Origin: Ceratotherium simum simum
Taxonomy: Eukaryota > Chordata > Mammalia > Perissodactyla > Rhinocerotidae
Direction of reading: 5' to 3'
DNA: 64,000 nucleotides
Assembly (NCBI RefSeq): GCF_000283155.1
Contig: NW_004454175.1
Coordinates: 283,111 to 347,110, forward strand
In this document: positions 36,396 to 58,350 of the stretch, piece after piece
Layout: the number at the start of each line of letters is the position of its first letter
Position numbering within the stretch: the stretch's first letter is position 1
The notes under the pieces: generated by a model
The model's input: only the letters and a program-made list of their open reading frames with translations
Told to the model about the DNA's origin: nothing
Database searches by the model: none
Program-made: the position numbers and the translations under genes

Positions 36396-38000
36396 AAATT
36401 AAAAAGTCATGGAAGGAGAATAAGTTAGAGGGGAGTTGTGGATGGTAAAAGGTAGGCAGAGTCAGGTAACAGTTATAACTCAGCTTCCATAATGTTGGAA
36501 CTGACTGAATCAGTAATTAAAACTTGACTTTATCTCATCCTGCATTTAATAATGCTTTAACGCTCGCTGTTAAATATTTCACAATGAACAATGCTTAGCC
36601 ATGAGAAAACAAATATTTCCTATTGCTAAAAATGGCCAGATTTGCATTCATGTTTCCGTATTCCTTTCTCTAATCAGGTATCAGATGTCAGCAAACCGAC
36701 CTACTTAAAACAGTGTTGACATAGGATCAAAAGCAAACATACCAGTATAGTTTGGAGTGGTAGGATTTGTGGACTAAACTGAACCAGGGTGGGAATGGGC
36801 GGGGCCCTCCCAGAGAGCGGCTTCTGGCAATGGAAGGGTAACTTTAGGCCCTTTATGTTTTTAGCCTTTGTGCGTCCTGAAAGCAGGCACTGGGGAGGTA
36901 AGTCTATAATTAAGGGGTTATTGAAAATAGATATTTGTGCCCTGACAGAATGCAACCTGTCTGTATCCACAAACAGTGAAAACTCTTTCCAGCCCTTTGT
37001 CTTGGGCTGTGTATGGTGTATTGAACGTCTCCGGTTTACAGAGACGCTGGGGTTCAGGTTACATCGCCCCAGAAAAGGAAGGGTGTGTGCGACTTAGAGC
37101 AGCACATCTCCTGGGACATCAGCTTTGTTTTGAAATCGCATCTAAAAATGATACGTCTTATTAGTTGTAGCATTCTTTGTCCTAAAACCAATCATATTGA
37201 ATTCAATTTGACTTTGGCTCACCTCCTCATACAAGTGCTGAGTGTTCAGAACCTCAGGGTCAAGTTTCAAACTTAATAATAGGAAATGGAATTCTTTGTG
37301 CAAAGTGAATAAAAACTAGAGGACAACACACAACAGTCCTTAAAGTTCATAATAGCCTGGGGAATTCAAAGTTCTTTAACAGGAGATGGGATGTTAGAAT
37401 ATTCTACAGATTTGAAATTCCATCTACAGTCCTTCTAGTTGGTAATCAGTATTGACTGAGTTCCTGCTGTGTTTGCAGCCCTCATACCAGACCCTGTCTG
37501 CATCTGTCAGGCACGTGCTTAGGAAATATCATTCCCTATGATCTGTTGCTGTGGCCGGGGCCCTCATCATTCCCTGCACACTGAATTTCCATTCTTACTC
37601 ATTTTGTGTCTTTCATTCAAAATGAACATATTTACCAGTATATGATTAACATAGTGACTTAAAACCTTTATGAGGCACCTAAAATTGCAAGACGAACTTG
37701 CATTCCCATTTATAGGACCCTGTAAAGGGATGGCATCTTGAACACTACAAATATATATATCTTGATTGACAGGACAAATGTTTCAAAATTAAAGTTTTTT
37801 TCATTATAAAATGTTTCAAATACAGAAAAAACATCACAGAAAGTAAAAATATAAAAAGACACTCATGTACCCACATTTAACACTTTGCCATAGCTGCATA
37901 CCGTTTATTTTTAGAGAAAGCATTAATGATAGAGTCAAAGGCTTCACCTTTGCCTCTCCTCCATCTTTCCCTCCTCAGGGTTGACCGCTAGCCCATTATA
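36396..38000. other. Intergenic, largely repeat-free, about 3-5 kb upstream of CDCA7
   Basis: I recognise no repeat in most of this stretch, unlike the flanks. It is a possible site of distal regulatory elements. No gene is supported. Confidence 0.35.
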
Positions 38001-38008
38001 CTTGTCCA

Positions 38009-38247
38009 TGTGTTTTTGCGTGTGTATGAGGAAGCTTGGCCATGAGCTAACATCCATTGCCAATCTTCCTCTTTTTGCTGAGGAAGATTGTCCCCGAGCT
38101 AACATCTGTGCCCGTCTTCCTCTGTTTTGTATATGGGACGGCTCCACAGAATGGCTTGATAAGCGGTGCAGACGTCCGCACCTGTGACCCCTGGGCCACT
38201 GAAGCGGAGTGCGAGAACTTAACCATATGCCGCCGGGCCTGCCCCTG
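38009..38247 (-). mobile_element. ERE-related SINE, reverse strand
   Basis: Body modules and a GCCGGGCCTGCCCC head are visible. The flank CTTGTCCA occurs at 38001-38008 and 38248-38255. Confidence 0.87.
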
Positions 38248-38499
38248 CTTGTCCACGTTTTTACATTTTCACAACTTATGTATGTTTTGTTTCTAAGATT
38301 TGCATAAGGTTTACAGAACATTTACAATTCGTTTTTTCATTCAACATTAAGATTTATCTTCATTGATGCAAATAAGCTATGCCATTCATTTGTTCCATCG
38401 TATGAATATACCACTGCTCACATATCCATTTCCCTTCTGACGAGCATTTAGGTTGTTTGCCATACTTTACTATGATAGACGATGCTAATAAGAACAAAC

Positions 38500-39165
38500 C
38501 ATCCATCCCTCAGGTCTGATTAGCTCTACCTTCAAAACGATATATCTTAAATCTGACCCCTTCTCCTCATCCCACAACTACCCCAGTCCAAGCCATCCTT
38601 TTCTCCTCTAGAGGCTCCTAAGTGTCTCCAGCTTCCATCTTGCTCCCCTTCAGTTTACAGTTCACACAGTCCACGGGGTCAGATTGGGTCTTTCCTTCAT
38701 CAAAATCCTTCCTATCACACCTGGGATAAAACCCACAGCTCTTCCCATGGCCAGGAAGTCCCCATGTGATCCGACCCCTCTCCCTCTTTTTCCCTAGTTC
38801 TCTACAGTCCAGCGGACTGGGCTGCTTCTGTTCACTGCCTTAGAGCCTTTGAAGCAGCTGTTCCCTCTGCCTTGAAGCCAGCACTCTTCATCTTCCTCTG
38901 GCTTCCTCCCTTGGTTCCTGACGAGATGACACCTCCTGGGAGAAGCCTTTCCTGTTTCTCTTATCTAAATTAGTACTTCTTTCATTTCCTACCCCTTTAC
39001 CCTGCTTTTATTTTTCTTCTCAGAAGTTATCACACCTGAAATGAGCTTATTTGTTTACTTTTGTTTCTCCACTGGAATGTAAACTCCCTAGCCTTTTTGT
39101 CTCCAGGACTCAGGAGAGTGCCTGGTGTAACAGGCATTGGCAATCCTTGACTGAAGGAATAAATG
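38500..39165 (+). mobile_element. LINE-2 3' half
   Basis: L2 3' landmarks run in order: CACCTGGGATAAAACCCAC, CTCTACAGTCCAGCGG, TTCCCTCTGCCTTGAAGC, GAGAAGCCTTTCCTG, ACTGGAATGTAAACTCCC and CTGAAGGAATAAATGAG. Confidence 0.78.
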
Positions 39166-40799
39166 AGAGAGCGCCAGTACGAGACTCATTAGGCACATTG
39201 TCCAGGACAGTACCTTGAAAACTTTGTTGATGGTGAAGCACAATATGAAATACACATTTTATACAGCACGCACACAAACGCAAAAAAGTCACACAAAACT
39301 TTCAGGAAACAATACTCAGACTTGCTACTTATATTTTTTATTCTATTTCAAAAAGAAAGACAGAAGAAGAAAATATGCTAGTTGCAACTGCTAAACTGAT
39401 TTCACAGTTCACCAGTGGGTTCTAAGCTGCAGTGTGAAAAACTGTTTTAGAGTATACATCTGGATGTGGTTTTGCTGGGTTTTACTAAATATTCCTAAAT
39501 TGCCCTCTGCAGTAAAAATTTACACTACTAACATCATTGCAGAGATTTCCTCATATCCTCACCAACACCTTTATCTTATCAGGCTTTTTAATTTTCGCCA
39601 GTCTGAGTGTAACTGTATCTCTGTTTTAATTTGTCTTTTCCTGATGACTAAAAAGACTGACAGACCAGGGATCTCAACCTTAAAAGATATGTAAATTCTT
39701 TTCTAATGCCCCAGAGAACTAAGAATTTTCCTAACAGAACCTTTCAAAAGCAAAGTGACTTAATCTTCCCCTACTTTATGTGTTTCACAATTCCAGATTC
39801 TCATATATTTAATTTTAGTGGCACAAGATTGTATTCCCAAGGACACAGCACTAACGACAATTTTAGTTCATTCACCATTCATGTAGTTGTTTACTCAACA
39901 AATATTGATTCAGGGCCCCCGCTACTGCCAGGAATTTCGCCAGACAGACCAACAGCCTCTCCTGGCGCCTACCTTCCAGACCGTGAGTTCTTTGTCCTTT
40001 GCACTGTGGCAGTGACCGTGGGCAGGCGTGTTTTAGAAAGGCTCAAAGACTCCGACCAAGTTCCTTCCAATTCTTCCAACCCATTGTTCTCGTGCATTAC
40101 TACTTGCTCAAAAGTTTTTGTATTCAATACATCCGAAGAGGAACGCAGTGTGTTCACGCATGCTCTCTTACTGCAAAGAAATTATTCCGGACAGAAAGTG
40201 AAGGGGGAAAATTCGAATGTTTTCATTTCAAGCGCTCGTTTTAAATGTAAGATTATAATTAGGGTCTTTTAAAACAACCCAATCTATTTGACTTTTTCTT
40301 CTAAAAGCAACTTTTTTCCCTGCTCTTCATAAAAAATAAAAAAGCCTCACTCTTTATTTCGTCGTAATGTCAGGTTTGATTAAAAGGGCGACGAAAACTA
40401 TCTCACGTTCGTTCTGATTTAGGTAATTCTAAATTCTGACGGGAGAAAGGATCGCCAGACCGTATTAATACAAATAATCTCTAAAGACTTCATTATCCCA
40501 TAGATAAGTCTTAACCAACAGCAGTGCCGTTTTTCTCACTTAAAAACCACAAGTCTTATGTAAAACAACTCAGCTTTAAGCGCTTTCTGCAAAGAAAGAT
40601 TAGGATTTAACTCATTTTATTGATTCAGATAATAGTGTGGTTACTAGATAAAAGACGCTACAGCCAGGGACAGTGACTGAGCTAATCAAGCGTAGAGTTC
40701 GTGTTTGATTCTTTGAAATAATTTTTAATAGTGTAAACCGCACGCCGCAATGAAAGTGCTAAGTTCCGAGACCGGCGTGACTCGCGCTGCTCTCCATTC
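39166..40799. other. Intergenic upstream of the CDCA7 promoter
   Basis: 39890-39970 looks like a diverged old repeat (TACTCAACAAATATTGATTC, CTGCCAGGAATTTCGCC). The 189-codon open frame at 39706-40272 spans it and has no recognised domain. 40273-40800 is unassigned with scattered CpGs. Confidence 0.45.
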
Positions 40800-40836
40800 C
40801 CCCATCTCTACTTTTCCTCTGCCAGCCCCGGAATTC

Positions 40837-40844
40837 ATGCAAAT
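40837..40844 (+). promoter_or_regulatory. Octamer motif ATGCAAAT
   Basis: It is a perfect POU/OCT-factor octamer, 32 bp before the E2F site. The position in a proximal promoter is suggestive. Function is inferred. Confidence 0.5.
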
Positions 40845-40876
40845 CAGCCTGCTAACCCCGGGGCAATACGAACCAC

Positions 40877-40884
40877 TTTCGCGC
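40877..40884 (+). promoter_or_regulatory. E2F binding site TTTCGCGC
   Basis: It is an exact consensus E2F octamer, extended as TTTCGCGCC, and lies 366 bp upstream of the CDCA7 ATG. CDCA7 is known to be E2F-responsive and to peak at G1/S. Confidence 0.7.
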
Positions 40885-41242
40885 CATTCGCTCAGGACCG
40901 TGCAGCAACGTAAAGAGAGCGGTCCTGGAGCCCTAAAAGCACCACTTTTCCAAGCCGGATTTTAGGGGACTCCAAGGCTATCACTTAGTTCAAGATATCT
41001 GGGGGGCCAGTGTTTTTCCCGGGGCTGAGCGGGTCTCGCGCCCGGGGGGCCGTTACCTCAGCTTGCAGGACCTGCGCCCCAACGCGGGAAAGCCGGCCCG
41101 AGCCCCGCCCCTCGGGGTCCGGGTCTGCGCGCCCCGCCCGCCGGCCGCGCGGCTCCGGCTCCTCCTGCTCGGTGGGACGGCGGCGCGTGCGGCTGCTCCG
41201 CTTTCCCCGCTCCGCGCGCCGACCTGGGCGCCCGCCGCCAGC

Positions 41243-52112
<10,870 letters not shown>

Positions 52113-53342
52113 TATCTGGAAGATCCGCTACCTGCCTTCCACTGCGCAAATCTTCCTTGTTGAAGTTTTCAGTTTCGTCATGTGATGGAAACCCAAGTGG
52201 GGAATTTTGATGGTCGGTCTGTTTTATGGGAAACTCAAATCCAGTTAATCTCATTAGACGTGCTAGTGTTTCTGAGCAGCATGGAGGTATATTGCTAGCT
52301 CTACTTTGCCCTTCTGCAATTTCTCCTTCGCTTTCCCCCACCTGCCACATGCCGCCCCTCGCCACATACCACCCACCTCTATTTCCAGTGGTTCTCGCCC
52401 ACCATTTCGTTTCTGGAGTCTTAAATGAAAATTTTATGAAAACATGTTTGATTTAATTGGTGTTGAAATAGCCCTGGAATCTACCCATAAAACCAAGCAC
52501 TTAGAAACCCAGTAGTGGTGTTAACTAACTACATCTATTGAATTCCAGACAACAGCCCTAACTAGTTTACACGAAAACAAGTATGATTTAGTGTTAGTAC
52601 TAGTTGACATTTTTTAACAGAAGGCACAAAAGTCTTAAAACCATGTGGAAAAATTAGGTAACTGTTGGAAAGTGGAGTATATTACTTTAGATGCCTCTCA
52701 TGAGAATATTCCATGTTTTATGCTTATTATATGAGTTGTCACAGTTGAGACTTAGTTGCTGCTGTTTCTTCCACCGTGAAATTATACGTTGCATCTTGTC
52801 ACACAGTCATGACCCAAAGGGTTGTGGGCAATGCTGGACTTGAAATCACTGTAGAAAAGACATCCTGGGGAAGTAGGATGGTGAGGCTTTAGGAAAGGCT
52901 GATTTGAGTTCATGGTATAAAACCTCAGTATAATTGTAGTTTGCCAAGTTTATTTCAGTTCATAATGTGAAGTATTTCAAATAAGTTCTTGATCACTTTG
53001 CATGGAAAATTGATATTAATACTAGTCTACAATTCTTTGCAGTTTTTGCTTTCTCAAAGAAATTATAAGCTAGGCGCAGAGTTCATGTTCAGGTTTTAAG
53101 CACTTTTAGAATAATGAGAAGTGCCTTTTTGGAGATGGGTGACTTTCAGCAGTTTGTTAACTTGACATCGCTGCCTGTTGAGTTTCTGGGCAGATTTCGT
53201 GTGTCATCCCCCCTTCCCCCTTTTTTGCATTAATCAATCGTTTGGTAGAGGTGGACTCTTTAAGTGTCTGTATGTGTACTTTGCATGGGCACCCCATTGG
53301 CTGTGCCTTTTCTGTGTTTGATGCATAATTGGACCTTGAATC

Positions 53343-53348
53343 AATAAA
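53343..53348 (+). terminator. Proximal polyadenylation signal AATAAA of CDCA7
   Basis: This is the first canonical AATAAA in the 3' UTR. T-rich sequence follows within 50 bp. Confidence 0.75.
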
Positions 53349-53356
53349 TGTAAATA
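53349..53356 (+). promoter_or_regulatory. Pumilio response element TGTAAATA in the CDCA7 3' UTR
   Basis: It is an exact match to UGUANAUA and directly abuts the proximal AATAAA. It should be in the mRNA whichever signal is used, but it would lie very close to the 3' end of the short form. Confidence 0.45.
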
Positions 53357-53402
53357 GAGCTTTTGATCTGTAATGCTTTTATACAAAGTTTTTTATTTTA
53401 AT

Positions 53403-53408
53403 AATAAA
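53403..53408 (+). terminator. Distal polyadenylation signal AATAAA of CDCA7
   Basis: This second canonical hexamer lies 60 bp after the first and is followed by a TTTGTTTTAGCTTGTC GT/T-rich stretch that suits CstF binding. Confidence 0.65.
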
Positions 53409-53505
53409 ACATTTGTTTTAGCTTGTCTACTTTTTTTTTAATCTTCAGTACTCAATCTTACTGCTCTGAATCCTAATTTTTTCTCGTATTTAAACAGAAG
53501 ACCAT

Positions 53506-53717
53506 GGGCCGGCCCCGTGGCTTAGCGGTTAAGTGCACACGCTCCGCTGCTGGCGGCCCGGGTTCGGATCCCGGGCGCGCACCGACGCACCGCTTCTCCG
53601 GCCATGCTGAGGCCGCGTCCCACATAGAGCAACTAGAAGGATGTGCAGCTATGACATACAACTATCTACTGGGGCTTTGGGGGGGGGAATAAATAAATAA
53701 AATCTTTAAAAAAAAAA
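53506..53717 (+). mobile_element. ERE SINE just downstream of CDCA7, very young
   Basis: This is the cleanest copy in the window. It has an A box TGGCTTAGCGG (53518-53528) and a B box GGTTCGGATCC (53561-53571). The perfect 15-bp duplication TAAACAGAAGACCAT flanks it at 53491-53505 and 53718-53732. Confidence 0.97.
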
Positions 53718-54087
53718 TAAACAGAAGACCATTTCTGCCTTTTCTAGAGTCTCCATTTTGGCTTATGTTTCTGGAGGTCAGGGGTCAGCTCTTGTGAACT
53801 AGGGCCTCGCTTGGTGATAGGACTAACTAACAGCTGTGATCAGAAAATCTGCTAAGCTCCATTGCCAGATAGAAAATGGTACGTGCCAATGAAGTTTTAC
53901 AATGTTTTATTCTACTTTACCATTTGCCAACCCAAGAACTAACAGCGATTTCACAATACCTGGCTTGTTTTTATCAACCATTTGAATACTTATTAAAGGC
54001 ATGCTGTGCCTTGAGGCCTGTTCCAGGACTGAGAATCAAAAGACAAGGCATGGTTTAAAAGCTCTCGGAACCCAATTCTTTAGACCA

Positions 54088-54275
54088 AGGTTGGCATACC
54101 TACAGCTCGTGGGCCAGATCCTGCTGCGGCCTATATTCATATGGCACATGAACTAAGTGTGTTTTTTTACATTTTTAGGGAGTTGTAAAAAAAAGCATGT
54201 GACAGATAGTGTGGCCCACAAAGCCTAAAATGTTTACAATCTGGCACTTTATAGAATTTTGCTGACTCCTGCTCT
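54088..54275. mobile_element. hAT-Charlie-type non-autonomous element
   Basis: GCTCGTGGGCCAGATCCTGC and GGCCCACAAAGCCTAAAATG with the end GACTCCTGCTCTAGAC fit a widespread hAT-derived repeat. The subfamily is uncertain. Confidence 0.55.
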
Positions 54276-55924
54276 AGACTTATCTGGGAAACCATGTTTA
54301 GCCCATAGGTATTCGTCTGGGGAGGAGACGAAGCTAAATGAAGTCATGCAACTGGTGTTCTGTACAGATCCAAAAGAAATGGGTATTTCTTTTATAAACT
54401 CTTAGAATCTTAAGAACTCAAATGTAATCCAACCCTTTAGGTGTAATTGGGATGCTTAAGTTTTTAGAGTTAGTCAAAATTGGTGGTGGTTTGGAACATT
54501 TTTGGTGTTACCGTGTTTTAATATTATGAAGTGGAACTAATGTGGTTTTCATTAAAAATATTGACTAGTAACAGTTGATTCTGAGGCCTTACCCTTAAAG
54601 GATTTACAATCTAGTGGAGGAACTAAGACAAAAACCTAAAAATAACGTTCTGAGTAGGAATGAAGAGAGGAAAAGTTCTCGTTACCAGACATTTTACGGC
54701 ATTGATGGGCCCACGAGTTTTGTAATGGCTCCTCTTACAAGAAGGAAATAGATCAGTTGCTCAGTCTCAGCCTTGACTGTGTGGGGGCCCCATACTTTTT
54801 CCCACACACCCCATTGGAAAGCTCCACCATCCTTAGAGTTGAGAGAACTCGAGTTCTGACAATTAGATGTGAAAAGTTTTGTCAGGGCAGTCAAGCTACA
54901 GGAATTATTTTTGTTTCCCCAGCCTGGGTTCCTTGAGGTGGAGATGGTATCTACCTTGAACTCCACCTACTAAGGGGTTGAGAAATGAAATAGAAACTAG
55001 AGTAGACTTCAGTAGTTTCGTAATGAAGAGAGGCAAAGACAGTTGTCAGTGCTGCAGGAGAGGTTTACTTGTGTTTTGTTTTACTTTCAGAAGAAAAAGT
55101 GAGAGGGAGCGCCTGATGGCTCAAAGTCAGGTAGAAAATTGGGTCATTTGCATACCAGGGGAATGGAGTATGATATCAGTGCTTTGCAGCAGCCCGAGAG
55201 TATTAGGTTCTGAGAGGAAAGTGATAGCAAGTCCTGAGGGGAGTAAAAGCAAATGTTATGTTATTACTAACAACACATTTATGGGGTAGTATCTCAAGGA
55301 TGAGGAAGTAAATCCAGACAAGTTGAGAGAAATGCCCAATGGCACATAGCTAAGGTGGCAGAGCTAGACTGGAATATTCCAGGGAGAGGCCTTTATCCTT
55401 TTTTATTAAACTAAGTTGAGCTTGCCTGCCTTAGGAGTCAGAAAAGTAGAAGAGGGGGTTGTTAATCAGGTCCTGTCCGTGAGAACAAGGGCATCTTGGG
55501 TGTGGGGCAAGCCTGGCTGAGATGGCTTATGTAGAAACCCTGTGGAGTAAGGAGACAGGCAGGGCTGGGAGGGGCTGAGGCCTTGTGTCAGGAGGGATTG
55601 GGAGGGGATAGTAGGAAACCCGGGTGTTGGATCATCCAGCATAGATGCTGGAAGCCCTGAGGCTTTTAACTGCAGGGCGTTGTCCTGTGGGTAGGAGAAG
55701 GCTGCTAACTACAAGGTTGAGGAAGGAGCAGAGGAGAAGGGCAAGATTTTCAAAGGAGGTGTTGCTGTGATACAGTGGAGGATGGACTAAAGCTTGGAGT
55801 GGCAGTGGGGAGCTGGGGATCTTGGGAATGTGTAAGGAATGGGCTCGTGGTTGCAGAGAAATTGGCGTGGCATTAACATTATACTATCCAGGTGATAAAA
55901 GACTTGTTAGAAGAAAAGAGCAAG

Positions 55925-56215
55925 AAACAAAAGAGACACCCACTCAAGGCTAAAGTCACTAACATTTTGGTTTTTTCAATCTCCCTTGCATTTTGTTTTA
56001 TGTGGTAGCATTTATCCTAGATGTACAACTTCTTTAGCGTTAAGAATATCAAAACATTTTAAATGGCTCTCCAGTATTTGTTTATATGGATGGTCCATAC
56101 TTAAACAATTTCCAATCTTGGGGTATCTGGAGTGTTAACAACCTTTTGCTATTATGAGTAATGCTGTAATTAGTATTGTTATGCCTAAATCTTGGGTTAA
56201 AATAGATTTCTAGAA
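55925..56215 (-). mobile_element. L1M-like fragment, reverse strand
   Basis: TTTCCAATCTTGGGG, TGAGTAATGCTGTAATTAG and a TAGATTTCTAGAAAGTGCAG end resemble reversed L1M 3' sequence. A related piece lies at about 19535-19680. Confidence 0.45.
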
Positions 56216-56584
56216 AGTGCAGTAATTCTTAATTACAGGGATGGAGGAAGGTAGGAGATTGGGAATTTTGGAGAGTGGGGCTGGTCTGTAGACCTAAGCC
56301 ACCCAGAGTTCCAGGTGCACTTGGGTGCAGCCCAACGATGGGGGAGAGGAGGTAAGCTACTTGACTTGAACCAAAATGAGAGGCATGGCTCACTGTAGGT
56401 GAACTCAACCTGTAGGATTGTAAATGTGCGTAGCTGGCCAAATAAGAAACATTGTTTTATGGAATCCTGTGCCTTGAATTTAAGAAAGTTTGTTGGAAGT
56501 GTTGTCAGATGAAAGTACCGGCTGATAACGCATGATTTCAACAGTGCTCAATCCAACATTCTAAATATGTGCCAAAGGTGGGAA

Positions 56585-56720
56585 ACGAGAGTTAGTTGAG
56601 CACCTCCTAGGTGCCAGGCACAGTGCTCAGTACAGTATGTCTGTTAGCTGTTCATAGCAGGTATTTTAGAAATAAAGAGACTCAAGGAGGTTAAGTTAAC
56701 TTCTGAAGACTCAAGAGCCC
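56585..56720 (-). mobile_element. MIR SINE fragment, reverse strand
   Basis: GAGCACCTCCTAGGTGCCAG and GAGACTCAAGGAGGTTAAG. Confidence 0.6.
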
Positions 56721-56854
56721 ATGCATGCTCTCCTAGCCTGGGAAGAGAGATATTAGAACCAAACAGTCTTCTGAGAACTTCTGATAGACCTGGCTACATA
56801 CCTTGATCATAACAAGTAATACCTGCCACTGGTAGTTATATGTTTTAGTTTTTC

Positions 56855-56950
56855 CCCTCATAAGACCAAGAAGTCGTTGAGAGCAAAACCATCTCTGATT
56901 CAAATACCCTTATCATGTAGTAGGTACTCAACAAATGTTTATTAAATATT
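56855..56950 (+). mobile_element. LINE-2 3' terminal fragment
   Basis: It ends GTAGTAGGTACTCAACAAATG, the L2 tail. Confidence 0.5.
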
Positions 56951-57347
56951 TATCAAAAGATGAGTGTCTTGGGCAGTTCCTGAGATTTGGGTAGAAAGAA
57001 CTAAAATTATGGTGGAGGAGAAATAATGGGTAGATCCCAACACTGAAAGCATTCACTCCTGTGAGATGTAATCTTTCTTTGTGGTATAATACTTAGCCTG
57101 CTATGAAGCTGCTGTGGTCTAGTCATTAAAAATTATGTATTTCTGATAATGTATTTTTCTATGGGAAAATACAATTTACTTCATCATACTAACTTTAAAG
57201 GATTACCTTTATTCTACTGAGTAAAGAATTTGTATTATTGAGCTACAAATTTAGCTACCAAAAGATAATTTTAGATATAGTAGCTGTTAAGTGTTATCCA
57301 TTCGTTGGGGGGAAACTTTTTCTGGCAGAAATTGAGTGTATAGAAGA

Positions 57348-57691
57348 GCTTCTTTTTTTTTTTTTTTTTTAAGATTTTATTTATTTATTTATTTATAATG
57401 AAAATTATCATTCTTTTCTCAAGGAGANNNNNNNNNNNNNNNNNNNNNNNNNNNNNNNNNNNNNNNNNNNNNNNNNNNNNNNNNNNNNNNNNNNNNNNNN
57501 NNNNNNNNNNNNNNNNNNNNNNNNNNNGTAGATAGTTGTATGTCATAGCTGCACATCCTTCTAGTTGCTGTATGTGGGATGTGGCCTCAGCATGGCCGGA
57601 GAAGCAGTGTGTCAGTGCGTGCCCAGGATCCGAACCCGGGCTGCCAGCAGCGGAGTGCGTGCACTTAACCGCTAAGCCACGGGGCCAGCCC
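57348..57691 (-). mobile_element. ERE SINE, reverse strand, broken by an assembly gap
   Basis: A T run and AAGATTTTATTTATTTATTT lie left of the gap. GTAGATAGTTGTATGTCATAGC through to GGGGCCAGCCC lies right of it. About 35 bases next to the gap (ending TTCTCAAGGAGA) do not match other ERE copies. Confidence 0.85.
57428..57527. other. Assembly gap of exactly 100 N
   Basis: The run is 100 bases, the usual placeholder for a gap of unknown size. It falls inside an ERE SINE, whose copies are hard to assemble. Confidence 0.98.
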
Positions 57692-57759
57692 TCCTTTTTC
57701 TTTTTAAACAGAGAAGAGACCCCCCCACGTGCCCATCACTAGCTTCAGCAATGATCAGC

Positions 57760-58350
57760 TCATGGTCCATCCTAGTAAATCTATACTCCTTTACTCCCCC
57801 CCAACCCACTGAATTATTTTGAAGAAAATCCCAGACATTATGTGACATTCATACGCACTTCAGTATTTCTAGAAGATAATGACTCCTTTTTAAAAACCAT
57901 AATCAAAATATTATTATGACACCTACATAAAATTAACAAGTTCTTAATATCAAATATCCAGTCAGTAATTAAATTTTCAATTATCCCCCCCCCCCCCGTT
58001 TATACAGTTGGTTTATTTGAATTCAGGAGTCTTAACTCATTTATGTAGGTATGTATGTATATATGTATTATGCATGTATGTCTCTTAATGTTTCCCCTCC
58101 CTTTTTTCCCCTTGCAATTTATTTGTTGAGAAAAACAGTCGTTTTTCCTGTAGAGTTTACCATGTTTTACTAATTGCAACCCCATGATGTCATTTAACAT
58201 GTTCCTCTGTCTTCTCTGTTAGATCTAGAAACTTGATCTGATGGAGAGGCAACAACACCACCTTATAGACAGTGTTGAGTTGTGATGTCAGAAGACTCAG
58301 CATCCTGTCGTCTCCCTTTTTGTTTTGTTAGTGGCCACTGATGAACATCT
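57760..58350 (-). mobile_element. L1M-like fragment, reverse strand
   Basis: GAAGAAAATCCCAGACATTATG, AACCATAATCAAAATATTATT and CTCAGCATCCTGTCG fit an old reversed L1 3' region. A C run is at about 57987-57998. Confidence 0.5.

Larger units (their letters stand above)
40800..41242 (+). promoter_or_regulatory. CDCA7: CDCA7 proximal promoter and 5' UTR
   Basis: This is the region between AT-rich unassigned sequence and the start codon. It holds an octamer (40837), an E2F site (40877) and GC boxes (41103, 41132). The transcription start cannot be placed exactly; the GC-rich 41050-41240 part is the likely 5' UTR and initiation zone. Confidence 0.7.
52113..53425 (+). other. CDCA7: CDCA7 3' untranslated region
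   Basis: This sequence follows the TAA stop and continues without a recognisable repeat to two polyadenylation signals, AATAAA at 53343 and 53403. Cleavage is expected about 15-25 bases after each, giving a UTR of about 1.25-1.3 kb. The exact 3' end cannot be read from sequence alone. An ERE begins only about 80 bp downstream, at 53506. Confidence 0.8.
54276..57347. other. Intergenic downstream of CDCA7, small repeat fragments only
   Basis: Apart from the L1M, MIR and L2 pieces listed, and a MIR-like scrap at about 55300-55370, nothing is recognised. No gene is supported. Confidence 0.4.

Noticed and set aside
53518..53571. tRNA gene suggested by A and B boxes
   Set aside because: The boxes are the pol III promoter of the ERE SINE. 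The sequence does not fold as a complete tRNA with an acceptor stem, and it sits between SINE target duplications.
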